A stretch of DNA of 64,000 nucleotides from Chrysogorgia sp. JL179-B06 (Eukaryota; Cnidaria; Anthozoa; Scleralcyonacea; Chrysogorgiidae). The notes beneath the pieces were generated by a model. It made no database searches. It worked only from the letters and a program-made list of their open reading frames with translations, and was not told the DNA's origin. Location of the stretch: NCBI GenBank assembly GCA_035772405.1, contig JAYKKM010000032.1:2193001-2257000 (forward strand), read 5' to 3'. Position 1 is the stretch's first letter. Each line of letters starts with the position of its first letter. This document shows, piece by piece, positions 48,047 through 60,536 of this stretch. The position numbers and the translations under genes are program-made.

Positions 48047-49580
48047 AAAAAAGCCGTAGTGACACCACACCTCAAGGAAGGCGACCATGAAGAGGCAAAT
48101 AATAACAGGCCTATTTCTTTACTACCAGTACTTTCCAAAGTTGCTGAACGTTTAGCTTTAATCCAGTTTACAGAATACTTCGTCGAAAAGCAGAGATTAA
48201 CTAACCATCAAAGTGGAAATAGAAAGTTACACTCTACTGAAACTATTAGCCTACTTGTTACTGACCACATTTTTGGAGCGATGGATAAGAAAAGGATTAC
48301 AGCAATGGTCTTAATTGACCTGAGTAAAGCTTTTGATAGTATTTGCCACGAAAGACTACTCCAAAAGCTCCAAGGTGTGGGCGCTTCTTCATCAAGCGTA
48401 AAATGGTTTCAGAGTTACCTATCTGATAGATATCAAGTCACGCGTATTGGCCAATCTATTTCAACTCCACTATTGGTGAAACATGGAGTCCCACAGGGCT
48501 CTATTTTGGGTCCATTGTTGTTTACAATATACATGAACGATTTACCCAAAGTTGTTTCAAACTGTAACGTTGAATCATATGTTGACGATACAAAGTCGTT
48601 CATATCATTCCCTTTATCAGGAGCTGATCTTGGCTTGTCAAGTCTTTCCCAAGACCTCAGAAATATTGCAGAATGGTGCTGTTCTAACAAGCTTTTAATA
48701 AATCCTTCGAAGAAAAAGTTTATGATATTTGGAATGAAGAAAACGATAAAGAACCTACCAAACTTATCGATTCCATTTCTAGGAAAAACATTAACACCTG
48801 TTACAGTCTGTAAAGACCTTGGTCTCACACTCGACGCCACTCTGACATTTGATGATTATATCACTTCCTTGACGTCGACCCTAACATCAACTCTGTGTCA
48901 AATTAACAGAGTTCGACACCTGTTTGACAAGAACGCCTTGTTGGCCATGATAAATTGTTTAGTATTCAGTAAACTCTACTACTGTTCAACAGTCTGGTCT
49001 GGAACTACTCAAAAGAACATTAAGAAACTACAACAAGTTCAGAATTTCGCAGCGCGAATTGCAACCGGAACAAGAAAGTATGATCATATTACCCCGGCTT
49101 TAGATAATTTGGGTTGGTTGTCCGTGAATGACTCGCTATTGTACCGTGATGCTATAATGATGTACAAAATAGTTCATGGTCTGGCACCAGCATACTTAAG
49201 TTCTAAGCTGGTAGTTCGTTCGCAAATTCACAATAATTTTACTAGACAGGCAAATGATTTGAATATTTTGCGATGTAGAACATCTAAAGCTAAGCGATCC
49301 TTTTTTAATCATGCAGCACTGCTGTGGAACTCATTTAGTCTCTCGACTCGAAATATTTTAACTTTAGGAGGATTTAAAAAAGTAGTTAGAGCAGAGTTAA
49401 CAAAAAAGAACTAAGTTTTAATACTCTTAATTCATCCAAAGCTAATCTAACTATTTAACTTAAGTTTTAACTATTTGCATGTAAATACTGTAACATTTAA
49501 TTTCACTCATTTGTAAATTGGTTATGAAAAGCCCTTAAGGGGATTAACTAATAAATTATATTGTATTGTATTGTATAATA
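48047..49580 (+). mobile_element. 5'-truncated CR1-like LINE
   Basis: Reverse transcriptase lacking its N-terminus, followed by a 3' end with ATTGT repeats (about 49,558-49,577). It lies in the 5' intron of RPN1, antisense to the gene. Confidence 0.85.
48059..49414 (+). CDS. LINE reverse transcriptase (truncated ORF2)
   Basis: The 451-codon frame is open to its natural stop. Motifs appear in order: NNRPISLLPVLSKVAERL, ALIQFTEYF, VLIDLSKAFDSICHERLL, LVKHGVPQGSILGPLLFTIY, YVDDTKSF (a YVDD variant of the catalytic box), CCSNKLLINPSKK and the C-terminal FFNHAALLWNSF. The endonuclease domain is absent. The intact frame points to a young copy, yet 5' truncation makes it non-autonomous. Confidence 0.9.
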   Translation: MTPHLKEGDHEEANNNRPISLLPVLSKVAERLALIQFTEYFVEKQRLTNHQSGNRKLHSTETISLLVTDHIFGAMDKKRITAMVLIDLSKAFDSICHERLLQKLQGVGASSSSVKWFQSYLSDRYQVTRIGQSISTPLLVKHGVPQGSILGPLLFTIYMNDLPKVVSNCNVESYVDDTKSFISFPLSGADLGLSSLSQDLRNIAEWCCSNKLLINPSKKKFMIFGMKKTIKNLPNLSIPFLGKTLTPVTVCKDLGLTLDATLTFDDYITSLTSTLTSTLCQINRVRHLFDKNALLAMINCLVFSKLYYCSTVWSGTTQKNIKKLQQVQNFAARIATGTRKYDHITPALDNLGWLSVNDSLLYRDAIMMYKIVHGLAPAYLSSKLVVRSQIHNNFTRQANDLNILRCRTSKAKRSFFNHAALLWNSFSLSTRNILTLGGFKKVVRAELTKKN

Positions 49581-50495
49581 ACTCATTTACTCAATAACTC
49601 ATTTACATAACTCGTGTAATTCATTTACTAGAAATACGAATCCGCAATAATCCCCTCGCTCGCCTTTTCCACCACCCCAACCCCCCCCCCCCCCCCCCCC
49701 CCCAAACGAAGTTTTATCCTAACACTGCGGGATTTTCCCCATCCATGGTCGTGTATTCTCGGCCAATATTTAACCCGATTTCAATACTGAAAAAAGATTT
49801 TAACGAGCGTTTTAACGCGTATGTTTACGTTTCAAACGTGCAAGTTTGTAACCGAATTTATTGACAGTTCCCACGTTCAAATAGACAAAGACAGGCCTCA
49901 TAGACCAAGTTGGATTAATCATTTCACTTTCAATTTTTCATAGTTTAATACTATTTATACTTTCAAAATACAGTACTATGTGAGACTGCAGTTATAACAT
50001 TGTTATTGGTATAACTACAGGCTCAAACCCTGAATTGAAGCATGTGGTTAGTTAAATTTGGTTTGTTTGTCCACATTTTGAGCTATTAATAGCAGCGAGG
50101 CGCTACGCTATTGGATCACTTTTCTTAGAAACTCTATAATAACACATGAAGAACTTGTACGTTTTGGTTGTGCTTCTCTAAATACATGTGAGATTATATT
50201 TTTGTACATTTTAATCATTTAGACAAATATGTGTCTAAATTTATCAAGAAAAAGTAAAAGTGACAAAATCTCTCGTGCCGCTGAGGTTGTGGCCCCTTGT
50301 ATCAAAGTTCTTGTACGGTTTAAAAGGCTAAGCGTAGCTTCTCTTCCACTAAACAGTTGAACTTCTTCGCGAACACATCGCCTAATTGTACTTTCCAAAC
50401 GTTCTTCTCCTGCTTTGTCCAACCTCGTGCAGTGGGGAGCCTGGGACCTAATGATGCGCAATGTTGTGTGCGCACAAATTGTTGAACGTATATTA
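49415..50495. other. Intergenic, poly-C run and a minus ORF of unknown nature
   Basis: A C homopolymer of about 23 nt lies at 49,681-49,703. A 94-codon minus ORF (50,219-50,503; LDKAGEERLESTIRRCVREE) looks protein-like but I do not recognise it. Confidence 0.4.
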
Positions 50496-50498
50496 ACG

Positions 50499-50622
50499 AA
50501 CAATAGTTAGTTATTATGCATGTATGTCATCCTAGTGTATCCGTTTAAGGAGGCACGGCTATTTAAGATTAGTACACAATAAAGTATGTGTGTTGTTTTC
50601 CGAGTAGAAGCACGACTAAACA
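50499..50622 (+). repeat. 5' LTR
   Basis: Matches the 3' LTR from AACAATAGTTAG to GACTAAACA, with an internal AATAAA signal. Its very 5' edge is diverged. Confidence 0.85.
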
Positions 50623-50640
50623 TGGTGTCAGGAGTAAACT
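50623..50640 (+). promoter_or_regulatory. Primer-binding site
   Basis: TGGTGTCAGGAGTAAACT directly follows the LTR, as expected for a tRNA-primed retroelement. Confidence 0.65.
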
Positions 50641-50819
50641 AAAAAAAACAACTAGAAATATATAACAAATTATAGACCACATCAAAGTAAAAGGCAAGAT
50701 GTCGATTAGACAGTCAGACTTTATGGAACGTCCTCAAGCGTGCCGAACGTGAGCGAAAGAATAACATAACTCAAACCGCCAGGGCAACTAGATTTTGATT
50801 CGACAAGACTCGCAAGCAA

Positions 50820-51454
50820 GTGGAGGCGATGGAAAGAAGAGATAGAGCTCTACAGGACCTAGCAATGGACGGTAAAGGCGAACAGACCAAGACGAAGCTG
50901 TTTTTATACTTGATTGGCAGTAAAGGTCGTGAAATTTATGAAACAATGCAGTTCGAAGCACCACCGCAAGACAGAACTTTGCAACAAGTCATAGCAGCTT
51001 TCGATAGTTATTGCAACCCAAAAAACGAAACCGTCGAAAGATACAAATTCTTCATGCGAGTACATGAAACAAGTGAGCCCCTAGAACAGTTCGTTACTGA
51101 TTTGAAGCTTTTGGCAGCGAGCTGTAATTTCGGAAGTCTCAAGAATCATTGGTGCGAGACCGAATAATTTGTGGGACTAGAGATAAACAACTTCGCGAAG
51201 AACTCTTGAAAGATCCGAACCTGGACTTGGAACGATGTCTGAATGCTTGCAGAGCGGCCAACGAAGAAAGGCGCTCGAAGACGGCGAAAACATTAATTTG
51301 TTGCGACAGAAAAGGAAATCGAACAAGTCAACCGAAGCAGCGAAGCCGAAGTTTGACAAGAAGTACATCGAGAAGAACAGAGAATGCAAATATTGTGGAA
51401 AACGTCACGAGGGACAACGGGAGAAATGTCCGGCGTTTGGCAAGAAATGCCTGA
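50820..51454 (+). pseudogene. gag remnant
   Basis: One frame (50,820-51,167) gives a capsid-like stretch (ETVERYKFFMRVHETSEPLE). The next frame (from 51,149) continues with IICGTRDKQLREELLKDPN. The break between them is a frameshift. Confidence 0.75.
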
Positions 51455-51804
51455 AGTGTGGCAAGATGAAAAATTTCGCGAAGAAATGCTTGACCAAGAC
51501 GAAAGTCAACGTTATAACATTGGAAAGTGAAAGCGACGTCGATAATGTTATTTGCTACGTTATTCCAGTTGACTTATTGGCCGACAAGAGCAACCTCACG
51601 ATGTACAACAACACGATAGTAAAGCCCTTGGGACAGTGCAGACTAGCGTTAAAGAATCCAAGGAACGCTAACAAATATCATCTCAAAGCCTTGATGCAGA
51701 AGTGTCGGCAACAGAACGTGAAGCTGAACAAAGAGAAGGTAAAGCTACGATGTAAAGAAGTTTCCTTTATGGGCCATGTGATATCGGAAAAAGGTCTCAA
51801 TTAA
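51235..51804 (+). pseudogene. Nucleocapsid fused to RT tail
   Basis: Two zinc-knuckle-like motifs (CKYCGKRHEGQREKC and CLKCGKMKNFAKKC) lead directly into the end of the RT domain (KVKLRCKEVSFMGHVISEKG). Protease and the RT catalytic core have been lost by deletion. Confidence 0.75.
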
Positions 51805-52002
51805 GCCAGATCCTGAAAAGGTGAAAGCGGTGCTGGAGATGCCAACCCCAACCGATGTCGCCAGCAAGTTTTTTTCTTGCTTAAGTGATGTCTGCAAGTC
51901 ATTTCGAGACCTCACCGGGAAAGACGTGGAATGGTTCTGGACGGATGTCCACGACAGTGCAATAGATGTGAAGCAACTGGTTACAAGTGCCCCTGTCCTT
52001 AA

Positions 52003-52757
52003 AGTGCCTATGAAACGAAAATTAAGTTTGTTTTATTTGAAAGAACTTTTAAAATAATGAAGAATATAAATTTACAGTTCTTTCATATTTCACTTTGTTC
52101 TTGAGATATTTAGACTTATGTGATATTCAAATGAGATAGCTATGACGTCAAGGGGTTTGCAATACATTTTAACATATTGGAAAATCGTGTATATCTTTAA
52201 GATTATCAAACGAAATCACCTGAAACTTTGCATGTGGATACAAACCACTAAACTGGAGAACATCGTTCTAGTTTCAATGTTGCAATAGTAATAATATAGT
52301 TCCCAGACCTCTAAGTCTCTTTGTCAAAAATCTTTGTTTTCTGACATAGCTATGTGTTGCACCAAAGTTAAACTTCAGTTTAGAATTGGTTAAGTCAGTG
52401 AAAATATGCTAAACCAGTACCAACCCGCAAATGTTTGGGACGGAAGAGAAAACAAATAATTTTATTTTAGAAATCAAGATGTCTGAAAACTAATTTGTTA
52501 CCATGGCGACCATAAAACTAGATGCAATGTTTCAAGTGATTTCGTTTAATAATCTTAAAGATATACACGATTTTCCAATATGTTAAAATGTATTGCAAAC
52601 CCCTTGACGTCATAGCTACAGTATCTCATTTGAATATCACATAAGTCTAAATATCTCAAGAACCAAGTGAAATATGAGAAAGCTGTAAATTAATATTCTT
52701 CATTATTTTAAAAGTTCTTTCAAATAAAACAAACTTAATTTTCGTTTCATAGGCACT
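52003..52757. mobile_element. MITE inserted in the Gypsy pol region
   Basis: Inverted ends AGTGCCTATGAAACGAAAATT with TTAA at 51,999-52,002 and 52,758-52,761. Gypsy coding sequence stops at one side and resumes in the same frame at the other, so this is a precise TTAA insertion. Confidence 0.9.
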
Positions 52758-53528
52758 TTAAGTATTTCGACGCGACAAAGGACACCACCTTGCAGTGCGA
52801 TGCATCAGAGAATGGACTTGGAGTTGTTCTTATCCAGGATGGACATCCCATTGCTTACGCAAGTCGAGCATTGACGGAGGTAGAGACGCGCTATGCGCAA
52901 ATTGAAAAAGAACTACTTGCCGTCATATATGGATTGGAGAAATTCCACACGTATACATACGGGAGGAAAGTTGATGTAGAATCCGACCACAAGCCGCTTG
53001 AAGTGATCTTGAAAAAATCCCTTCATAAAGCACCGAAACGACTCCAACGCATGCTGATGCGAGCTCAACTCTACTGGATCAACCTGTCGTACCGGAAAAG
53101 ATCTACTATGTATCTTGCTGATTGATCATGACGTCGCCGCAGAGATCGACTGTATCAACGCGACACAAGACATCCGTATCACGACGAACACTTTACAAGA
53201 AATTAGAGAACATACCCAAAAAGATGCAGTTTTACAAGAGCTCATCAAGGTGATCGAAACAGGGTGGCCAGAAAGGAAAGCTGAAGTGTCTCACCAAATC
53301 TCCCCGTATTATGGAGTGCGAGACAAATTGAGTATCTACGAAGGAATAGTGGTGAGAGGAGAACGAGTGGTGATCCCTTTGTCCTTACGACGAGAGATGA
53401 TGAATCGACTGCATTACGCGCACACCGGCGTGGTCAGTAGCCTATCCCGAGCCAGAGAGTCCATGTACTGGCCTGGTATAAGTAGTAAAGTTCGACAGTT
53501 TATTGAAAGATGCGATGTTTGCATTTGA
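52758..53528 (+). pseudogene. RNase H and integrase zinc-binding parts
   Basis: RNase H (DASENGLGVVLIQDGHPIAY, ASRALTEVETRYAQIEKEL) is in one frame. The HHCC integrase head (LHYAHTGVVSSLSRARESMY, CDVCI) is in the next, from 53,115. Confidence 0.85.
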
Positions 53529-53657
53529 GCTTTTGACGCCAAAGGAAACGTTCATTGCCCACTAAATACCGGATCGACCTTGGTCTAAAGTGGGAACGGA
53601 TCTTTTTAGCTACGAGGGACGCAACTATCTTATCTGCGTCGACTACTACTCATCATT

Positions 53658-54317
53658 TTGGGAAGTGGATATCTTGGAGAACACAAAGTCAGCAACAATT
53701 ATTCGAAAGTTGAAAAACCTACTTTGCCAGATATGGGATTCCGGGCACGTGCATGTCAAATAACGGACCCCAATACACCTCTGAATAATTCAGCTACCAG
53801 TGGAACTTCGGGACACATCACCAGCTCTCCGACGTACCCGCAGAGTAATGGTAGAACGGAAGCGGCAGTCAAATCCGCCAAGATTCTAATGAAGAAAGCT
53901 AAGAAGGCACGAACAGATCCTTACCTCGCGCTCTTAGCCTACAGAAACACACACACTCAGGGTCTAGAAAGTAGTCCTGTGATGCGACTGATGAGCAGAC
54001 GAACACGAACACAATTGTCCACTCTGCCTGTGGTTTTGGAACCAGTGGTTAATAAGAACACTTACCAAAAGATCCTAGAAAGGAAAGAAAAGCAAGCAAA
54101 CCAGTACAACAAAGGAGCTAAAGATTTGGAAGAACTTTTAACTGGTGATACAGTGAGACTGATTCCACCAGGGAGTTCAGAGAAACAAGCAGTGAAAGCC
54201 AGAGTTAGTAATCAACTTGGTCGTCGATCGTACGAAGTGGTGACTGAAAATGGAGCGTCGTATCAGCGTAATCGGCGCCATCTCAGAAGAACTAAGGAGG
54301 ACTTCGACAAACCTTAA
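53658..54317 (+). pseudogene. Integrase core and C-terminal remnant
   Basis: TYPQSNGRTEAAVKSAK and LLAYRNTHTQGLESSP are the usual late integrase motifs; the first catalytic acids are hidden by frameshifts upstream. Confidence 0.8.
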
Positions 54318-54727
54318 ACTAAGATCACGTCACACAAAGAAGTATCTACAGTATAGTACCTGAAGTACAGTACCTAGCACTACAACTACAGCAGAGAAAC
54401 AAACTGAAGCGCCAGAAAATCCAGCAACGAAACCAACTGCAACGCCAGAAATTCCAGCAAGGTCTGAGGTGACAGCAGTACAACAGTCAACAGTAACGCG
54501 CTCCGGACGAACAGTCAGACGACCAAAGTACCTAAATGACTATCAATGATTTTTTAGTTAAATATTTACGTATTGAATGGTTAGACACAACTCCTTTTGG
54601 ATTAGCTATTAACATTGACTTTATTGATATTGGAATTTATTATAATTATTTATTGGAATTTATTTATTACAATTTGTTTATTAACATTAGAAGATCTGAA
54701 GCAATTTAGTTAGGAATTCATAGGTTT

Positions 54728-54745
54728 AAAAAAAAAGAGAGAGGA
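54728..54745 (+). promoter_or_regulatory. Polypurine tract
   Basis: A run of A and G ending GAGAGAGGA lies directly before the 3' LTR. Confidence 0.75.
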
Positions 54746-54880
54746 TGTAACAATAGTTAGTTATTATGCATGCATGTATGTATGTCATCCCAGTGTATCC
54801 GTTTAAGGAGGCACGGCTATTTAAGCTTAGTATACAATAAAGTATGTGTGTTGTTTTCCGAGTAGAAGCACGACTAAACA
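54746..54880 (+). repeat. 3' LTR, 135 bp
   Basis: Begins TGTAACAATAG and ends GACTAAACA, with an AATAAA signal inside. Unusually short for Gypsy. Confidence 0.85.
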
Positions 54881-56530
54881 ATTTTGTTGAAGTAAAATGT
54901 GAATCAAAACATTGTTGTTGAATGTAAATGAATATTTTGTTTGAACCAAAACTTTATTGTTGAACGTAAATGAATATTTTGTTGAACCAAAATTTTATTG
55001 TTTAATAAATGTGAATATTTTGTTGAACCAAACCTTTATTGTTGAATGTGAATATTTTGTTGAACCAAAACTTTATTGTTGAACGTAACTGAATATTTTG
55101 TTGAACCAAAACTTTATTGTTGAATGTGAATATTTTGTTGAACCAAAACTTTGTTGTTGAACGTAAATGAATATTTTGTTGAACCAAAACTTTATTGTTG
55201 AATGTGAATATTTTGTTTGAACCAAAACTTTATCGTTGAATGTGAATTTATTTGGTTGAATCAAAACTTTATTATTGAACGTAAATGAATATTTTGTTGA
55301 ACCAAAACTTTATTGTTGAACGTGAATATTTTGTTGAACCAAAACTTTATTGTTGAACGTAAATGAATATTTTGTTGAACCAAAACGTTATTGTTGAATG
55401 TGAATATTTTGTTTGAACCAAAACTTTATTGTTGAATGTGAATATTTTGTTGAATCAAAACTTTATTGTTGAACGTAAGTGAATATTTTGTTTGAACCAA
55501 AACTTTATTGTTGAATGTGAATATTTTGTTGAACCAAAACTTTATTGTTGAACGTAAATGAATATTTTGTTGAACCAAAACTTTATTGTTGAATGTGAAT
55601 ATTTTGTTGAACCAAAACTTTATTGTTGAACGTAAATGAATATTTTGTTGAACCAAAACTTTAATGTTGAATGTGAATATTTTGTTGAACCAAAACTTTA
55701 TTGTTGAACGTAAATGAATATTTTGTTGAACCAAAACGTTATTGTTGAATGTGAATATTTTGTTTGAACCAAAACTTTATTGTTGAATGTGAATATTTTG
55801 TTGAATCAAAACTTTATTGTTGAACGTAAGTGAATATTTTGTTTGAACCAAAACTTTTTTGTTGAATGTGAATATTTTGTTGAACCAAAACTTTATTGTT
55901 GAATGTGAATATTTTGTTTGAACCAAAACTTTATTGTTGAATGTGAATATTTTGTTGAATCAAAACTTTATTGTTGAACGTAAATGAATATTTTGTTGAA
56001 CCAAAACTTTATTGTTGAATGTGAATATTTTGTTGAACCAAAACGTTATTGTTGAATGTGAATATTTTGTTTGAACCAAAACTTTATTGTTGAACGTAAA
56101 TGAATATTTTGTTGAACCAAAACGTTATTGTTGAATGTGAATATTTTGTTTGAACCAAAACTTTATTGTTGAACGTAAATGAATATTTTGTTGAACCAAA
56201 ACTTTATGGTTGAATGTGAATATTTTGTTGAATCAAAACTTTATTGTTGAACGTAAATGAATATTTTGTTGAACCAAAACTTTATTGTTGAATGTGAATA
56301 TTTTGTTTGAACCAAAACTTTATTGTTGAACGTAAATGAATATTTTGTTGAACCAAAACTTTATTGTTGAATGTGAATATTTTGTTGAATCAAAACTTTA
56401 TTGTTGAACGTAAATGAATATTTTGTTGAACCAAAACTTTATGGATATTTTGTTGAACCAAAACTTTATTGTTGAATGTGAATGGATATTTTGTTGAATC
56501 AAAATATTATTGAATCAAAATATTATTAAA
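54881..56530. repeat. Satellite array with alternating 37- and 41-bp units
   Basis: Units built on GTTGAA(C/T)GT...GAATATTTTGTTGAACCAAAACTTTATT alternate in length by the presence of AAAT (or AAGT) after GTTGAACGT. About forty copies are present. The minus-strand ORFs through it are an effect of the repeat. Confidence 0.95.
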
Positions 56531-56670
56531 TTGAATTGATTTCGCCCATATAATTTATTTATTTATTTATTTACATTGATTGATATCATAATTTGTTAGG
56601 ACTAGCGGCCTACTAGTCATAACAGGTTTTTTATTAAGACCCCTAGTTTACATTAGATTACATTATTAAT

Positions 56671-57048
56671 TTATTTAATTAAAGTCAGTTCAAAGTTTTT
56701 GAATAGAAAGAAGAATAAGCTATAAAAATGTTCTCGTTCTCGTTCTTTTGCACCAGGATGTTCCTTTTGTGCAGCCTGGATCGGAGGTTTGGATTGGTTG
56801 AGTTTACTTGAAATTACTTTAAATTGAGATGAATTTCTTGTTATACTTTTGGAACCATTTGATGCTGTGATCATTGTTCCCTTCTTTTCTTCAACGATGA
56901 AAGGCTCTTGGTTGAATGGGGTACTAAGCTTGTTCTGCTTCGGCTGTCTAACTAGTACAGTATCTCCTGGTTTGATGCTGTGTTCTCTGGCATGTGTCTT
57001 TTCATCTGCTGCGGCTTTCTGATTCAGGCCTTGCCCGGGGTAAAACAC
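56671..57048 (-). pseudogene. Gypsy integrase C-terminal tail
   Basis: Reads EHSIKPGDTVLVRQPKQNKL and MITASNGSKSITRNSSQFKV, the usual GPY-like end. Confidence 0.8.
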
Positions 57049-57425
57049 ACGCGCTCTATACTAAAAAGCGCGCGTCGGATGCTTGACGCGCGCGTATTCC
57101 CGCGCGTACTCAAAACACTTGATTTCACATACCTATACTAAAAACAAGAGTACACATGGCTGTTTTCATCTTGTATTAACGTAATTTAATATTCCCAGTG
57201 TAAAAACGTGAAAATACCAAAAAATCAATGCCTATGATATTATAATTCTTGATAGTTAACGAAACAGTGAACAATAAACCTTAACTTGAAAATAAACTTA
57301 TTGTTTCCATGATGATGATGATAGTCAAAAGTGTCTCTTGAAGAAACATTTCTACTAGTTTGAAATTGCATGAAAATGAAATATATTTTATTAAAAATAA
57401 AAAATAAAACGGTCTAAAACAAAAG

Positions 57426-57776
57426 TCAATATTCTTCTTCACTAATTGATGAAACACCTGGCGTGGATTGTTCATCTTCATCGTCTTCCAGATTGTCATC
57501 GCTGCTGCTATCAACTGCAACAACATGCACCGTCACTTCCATGCGTCTGACCTTATGTGGGGGTTCAACTGCTTCATCAATCTGCTTCACTCGCCTCTTG
57601 GACAAATAAATGTCAAGAGCCCTTTCAATTACGTCGGCCATTTCGTCTTGGACTGAAAACGCCCTCTCTACCGTCGAATTCGATCCAGACATGCTGACGA
57701 CGAGGGAAACAAGCTTGCAAATATTTGGATAGTCGTCACCAGGCTTTAAATAATGCGACGAAATGAATTTTCTCAC
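57426..57776 (-). pseudogene. hAT transposase C-terminal fragment
   Basis: SGSNSTVERAFSVQDEMAD is the hAT dimerisation motif, followed by an acidic tail. It is on the opposite strand to the main hAT copy. Confidence 0.75.
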
Positions 57777-58475
57777 TTGCCTCCATTAAAACTAAAGTTA
57801 TAGGCGTTTTGTACTTCGCATAATCATTGTGTGCATTTCATTCAAATTGAAAACAAATTTACAATTCATGTCAAAAGCGAGTCCTTGCGTGTGGTTGCTA
57901 AGGCCAACAGGAAGAAAAATTCGACGACCTCATTGTTGTTTTTGATGGCTGTCAATTTTCCATGGGGCATTCATCACACGATTAATTTGTCTGGAAGCGC
58001 GGACAGTTTCACAATTTTTAAGCGACCTAATCAGAGATTACAGTATTACACTTTTGGGTTTTAGTTTAACCGGTATTGAAAATGGAGATTTTGAATTCAG
58101 CTCAGCAAGGCGAGCGACAAAAGCAGGCCTTGTGATGAGAGGCGATCGATCGATCCAGATCGCCTCCGCACTCCCCTTAGCCAACGTTCTAGCGCTATAA
58201 ATCGAGCGCCTAAAATAAGATTAGGTTGCAAAATACTATTTGTCTTTATTCTTGAAAATGTTGTCCTCAAATTAGCTTGAAATTGCTTTTATTGAGCGAG
58301 ATATAATCGCTCGGAAATCGTAGCCACAGCAGCAAGATATACTGCGCGTCTTTATACGGGATCAGATACCGGAACTTAATCTTTCCAGTAACCTGCGATC
58401 AGACGTTCATGTGGTGCCATGCAGTGTCCTGGCCATGTGATGTGTTGTTTGTTTTTATAATTATTACTCGTTCAA

Positions 58476-60536
58476 ATGGCAGGAAAAAAGGTTGAACATT
58501 CAAACAATTGGCAAAAATTCAAAAATTGGCAAAAAGAAAATGTGATCGGTCATGAATTGATGGAAGATAATGGTACACAATACGTTACTAAAGTGTGGTG
58601 CAAAATCTGCGGGAACAATGAAAAGGATATTGAACTTCACCCTTCTTGCCGAGGTCCAGCGAAGACGGCCATGTTGGCATACGTGCATGTTGGGACGTCC
58701 AACGTTGCAAAATGTAGCGTTTTGAGGCATTTATCTGGAAAAGCTATCAAATACAGTAGCTATCACTGCAGATCAAGGGAAACCTGCTGACCAGAGAATA
58801 GGATCAGGGGACGGGATTCCCGAATCTCCGTCTATAAAAAGGCAGATAAAGATAACAACATCCGTGGATAAGATGGCCTTGGATTCCTACCGAAAAATGT
58901 TGAACACAGCCTACGAACTAGCTCTTAACCCTTCGATGCCACTTTCTCACTTCAAGGTATTGGTTAAATGTCAGCGTCAAAATGGTGTTTGTCTCATCGA
59001 CGGGAAGGACAATAGCCATTCGTGCAAAGAATATATACATTACATTGCTAATACGATCCGAGAAAAAGTAGCAGATTCTTGGTTCGGCCACCTTCATGTC
59101 AACATTGTCAGATGGTTCGCAAGCCAGAAAAGTAAAAGATGAAAAAAACTGAAATAAATGGCGTTCCTGTTTACTTTGTGGCATCTCTTTTAGAGATGTC
59201 ACAATATGGTGGAACAGATGCAGATTCAATTAAGAAAGCCATTGATGATGTGTTTGTCGGGAAGCTTGGCTTGGACGAAGACCAGTATGTCTATTCAATG
59301 ATTTCCAGCACTGCAGATGGAGCTAGTGTAAATTTTGGCAAGTACCGTGGTGTTCTGACTCAACTAAAGTCAGCAAGACCATGGCTGTTAACAATCCATT
59401 GTGTGAATCATCGGATCGAGTTGTCTGTAAAAGAAACACTTAAAGATCCATATTTTGATGATGTTGAAGCATTCTACTTGGCCAATTTTAAATTGTTAAA
59501 GAATTCAGGAGCCTTGAAAGATAAGCTAAAGAAATGTGCTGAAAATAACAGGCACTCGGTTTATAAACCACAGAAGAGGTGGTTTTGAACGTCTTTTGCA
59601 CATGTGCCCGGTTTTTCTTACTGCATACGAGAGCACACTTGCTGAAAAGAAGCAAAAGGCTGAAACACTTGCCAAGATTCAAGGCTGCTGTCCAAGTTCC
59701 AGAATGTACAAATTTTGCACAAAGTTTGTGCTTATTTGGACATCTTAGAAAAGATTGGTCCATCATCTATGGTATTTGAAGGCGAAGGATTGCTGCCCTG
59801 TGAAATTGGTTCTAGTCTCAAGTTAACCTATTCCGGACTGGATGATGTTATTGAAGCAAGTGAAAGTGGAGAGATGCCATTTGATAGCTTCCTGAGATAT
59901 TTTAACATTTCACAAACAGATACCCAGGGGGAGATAAATGTTTTCACAATATCCAGGAAATATCCAAAGGCAGGTCATGAATTGAGAAAGAAGCAAAATA
60001 GGGATCATGTCAATATAGCAGCTGATGGAATGAAGATGCACAGAGCTAACATTCGTTTAGTGTTGGCTGCAGCTGGTCATGTGGCTCACAGATTAAAGTC
60101 TGCTTTGTGTGAAAGATTCAGTGAATTTTCGCTAGATGTTTACACAAATATGAAGTGGTTTGACCCACAGTACTGGATTCATGATGATAAACTTGATGGG
60201 AATGAGCAAATTACCTATCTTTACAATCATTTTAAGGTGCCACTTAATACGAAAGGGTTCGATCTCAAGAAGTCGTTGTCTGAGTGGAAAGCATTCAAGG
60301 TTTTTGTAAGAGAAATGTATCCACATAACATAACTGCTTTTTCTCTCTGGAAAAATGTGTTATGTAATCAAAAGGCAGAACACTCCAATTTATGCCTGAT
60401 TGCATGTGTGGTATTATGCATTTCTGGATCTAATAGCACAGTTGAAAGGGCATTCTGTCTTCTTACTTTGATGCTATCTGATCGTTGTCTTTCATCATCA
60501 CACAAGCTGGTTGAAGATCTCATGTTAATCAAGTGA
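58476..60536 (+). pseudogene. hAT transposase (ZNF862-like), broken
   Basis: Plus-strand pieces give a BED-like finger (WCKICGNNEKD, 58,476-58,790), then GTDADSIKKAIDDVFVGK and SSTADGASVNFGKYRG then HCVNHRIELSV (59,139-59,588), and the C-terminal region with SGSNSTVERAFCLLTL (59,715-60,536). The order matches hAT proteins that cut and paste DNA. At least three frame breaks are seen. Confidence 0.85.

Larger units (their letters stand above)
50496..54880 (+). mobile_element. Ty3/Gypsy-like LTR element with short LTRs, degenerate
   Basis: The parts occur in order: 5' LTR, primer-binding site, gag, zinc knuckles, partial RT, RNase H, integrase, polypurine tract, 3' LTR. A 755-bp MITE and several frameshifts and deletions break it. 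The RT, RNase H and integrase order is that of Ty3/Gypsy. Confidence 0.9.

Noticed and set aside
48433..48840. 135-codon minus ORF
   Set aside because: Shadow of the LINE reverse transcriptase.
55002..55734. Minus-strand ORFs through the satellite
   Set aside because: The repeat happens to lack stops in one frame; no protein-like pattern.
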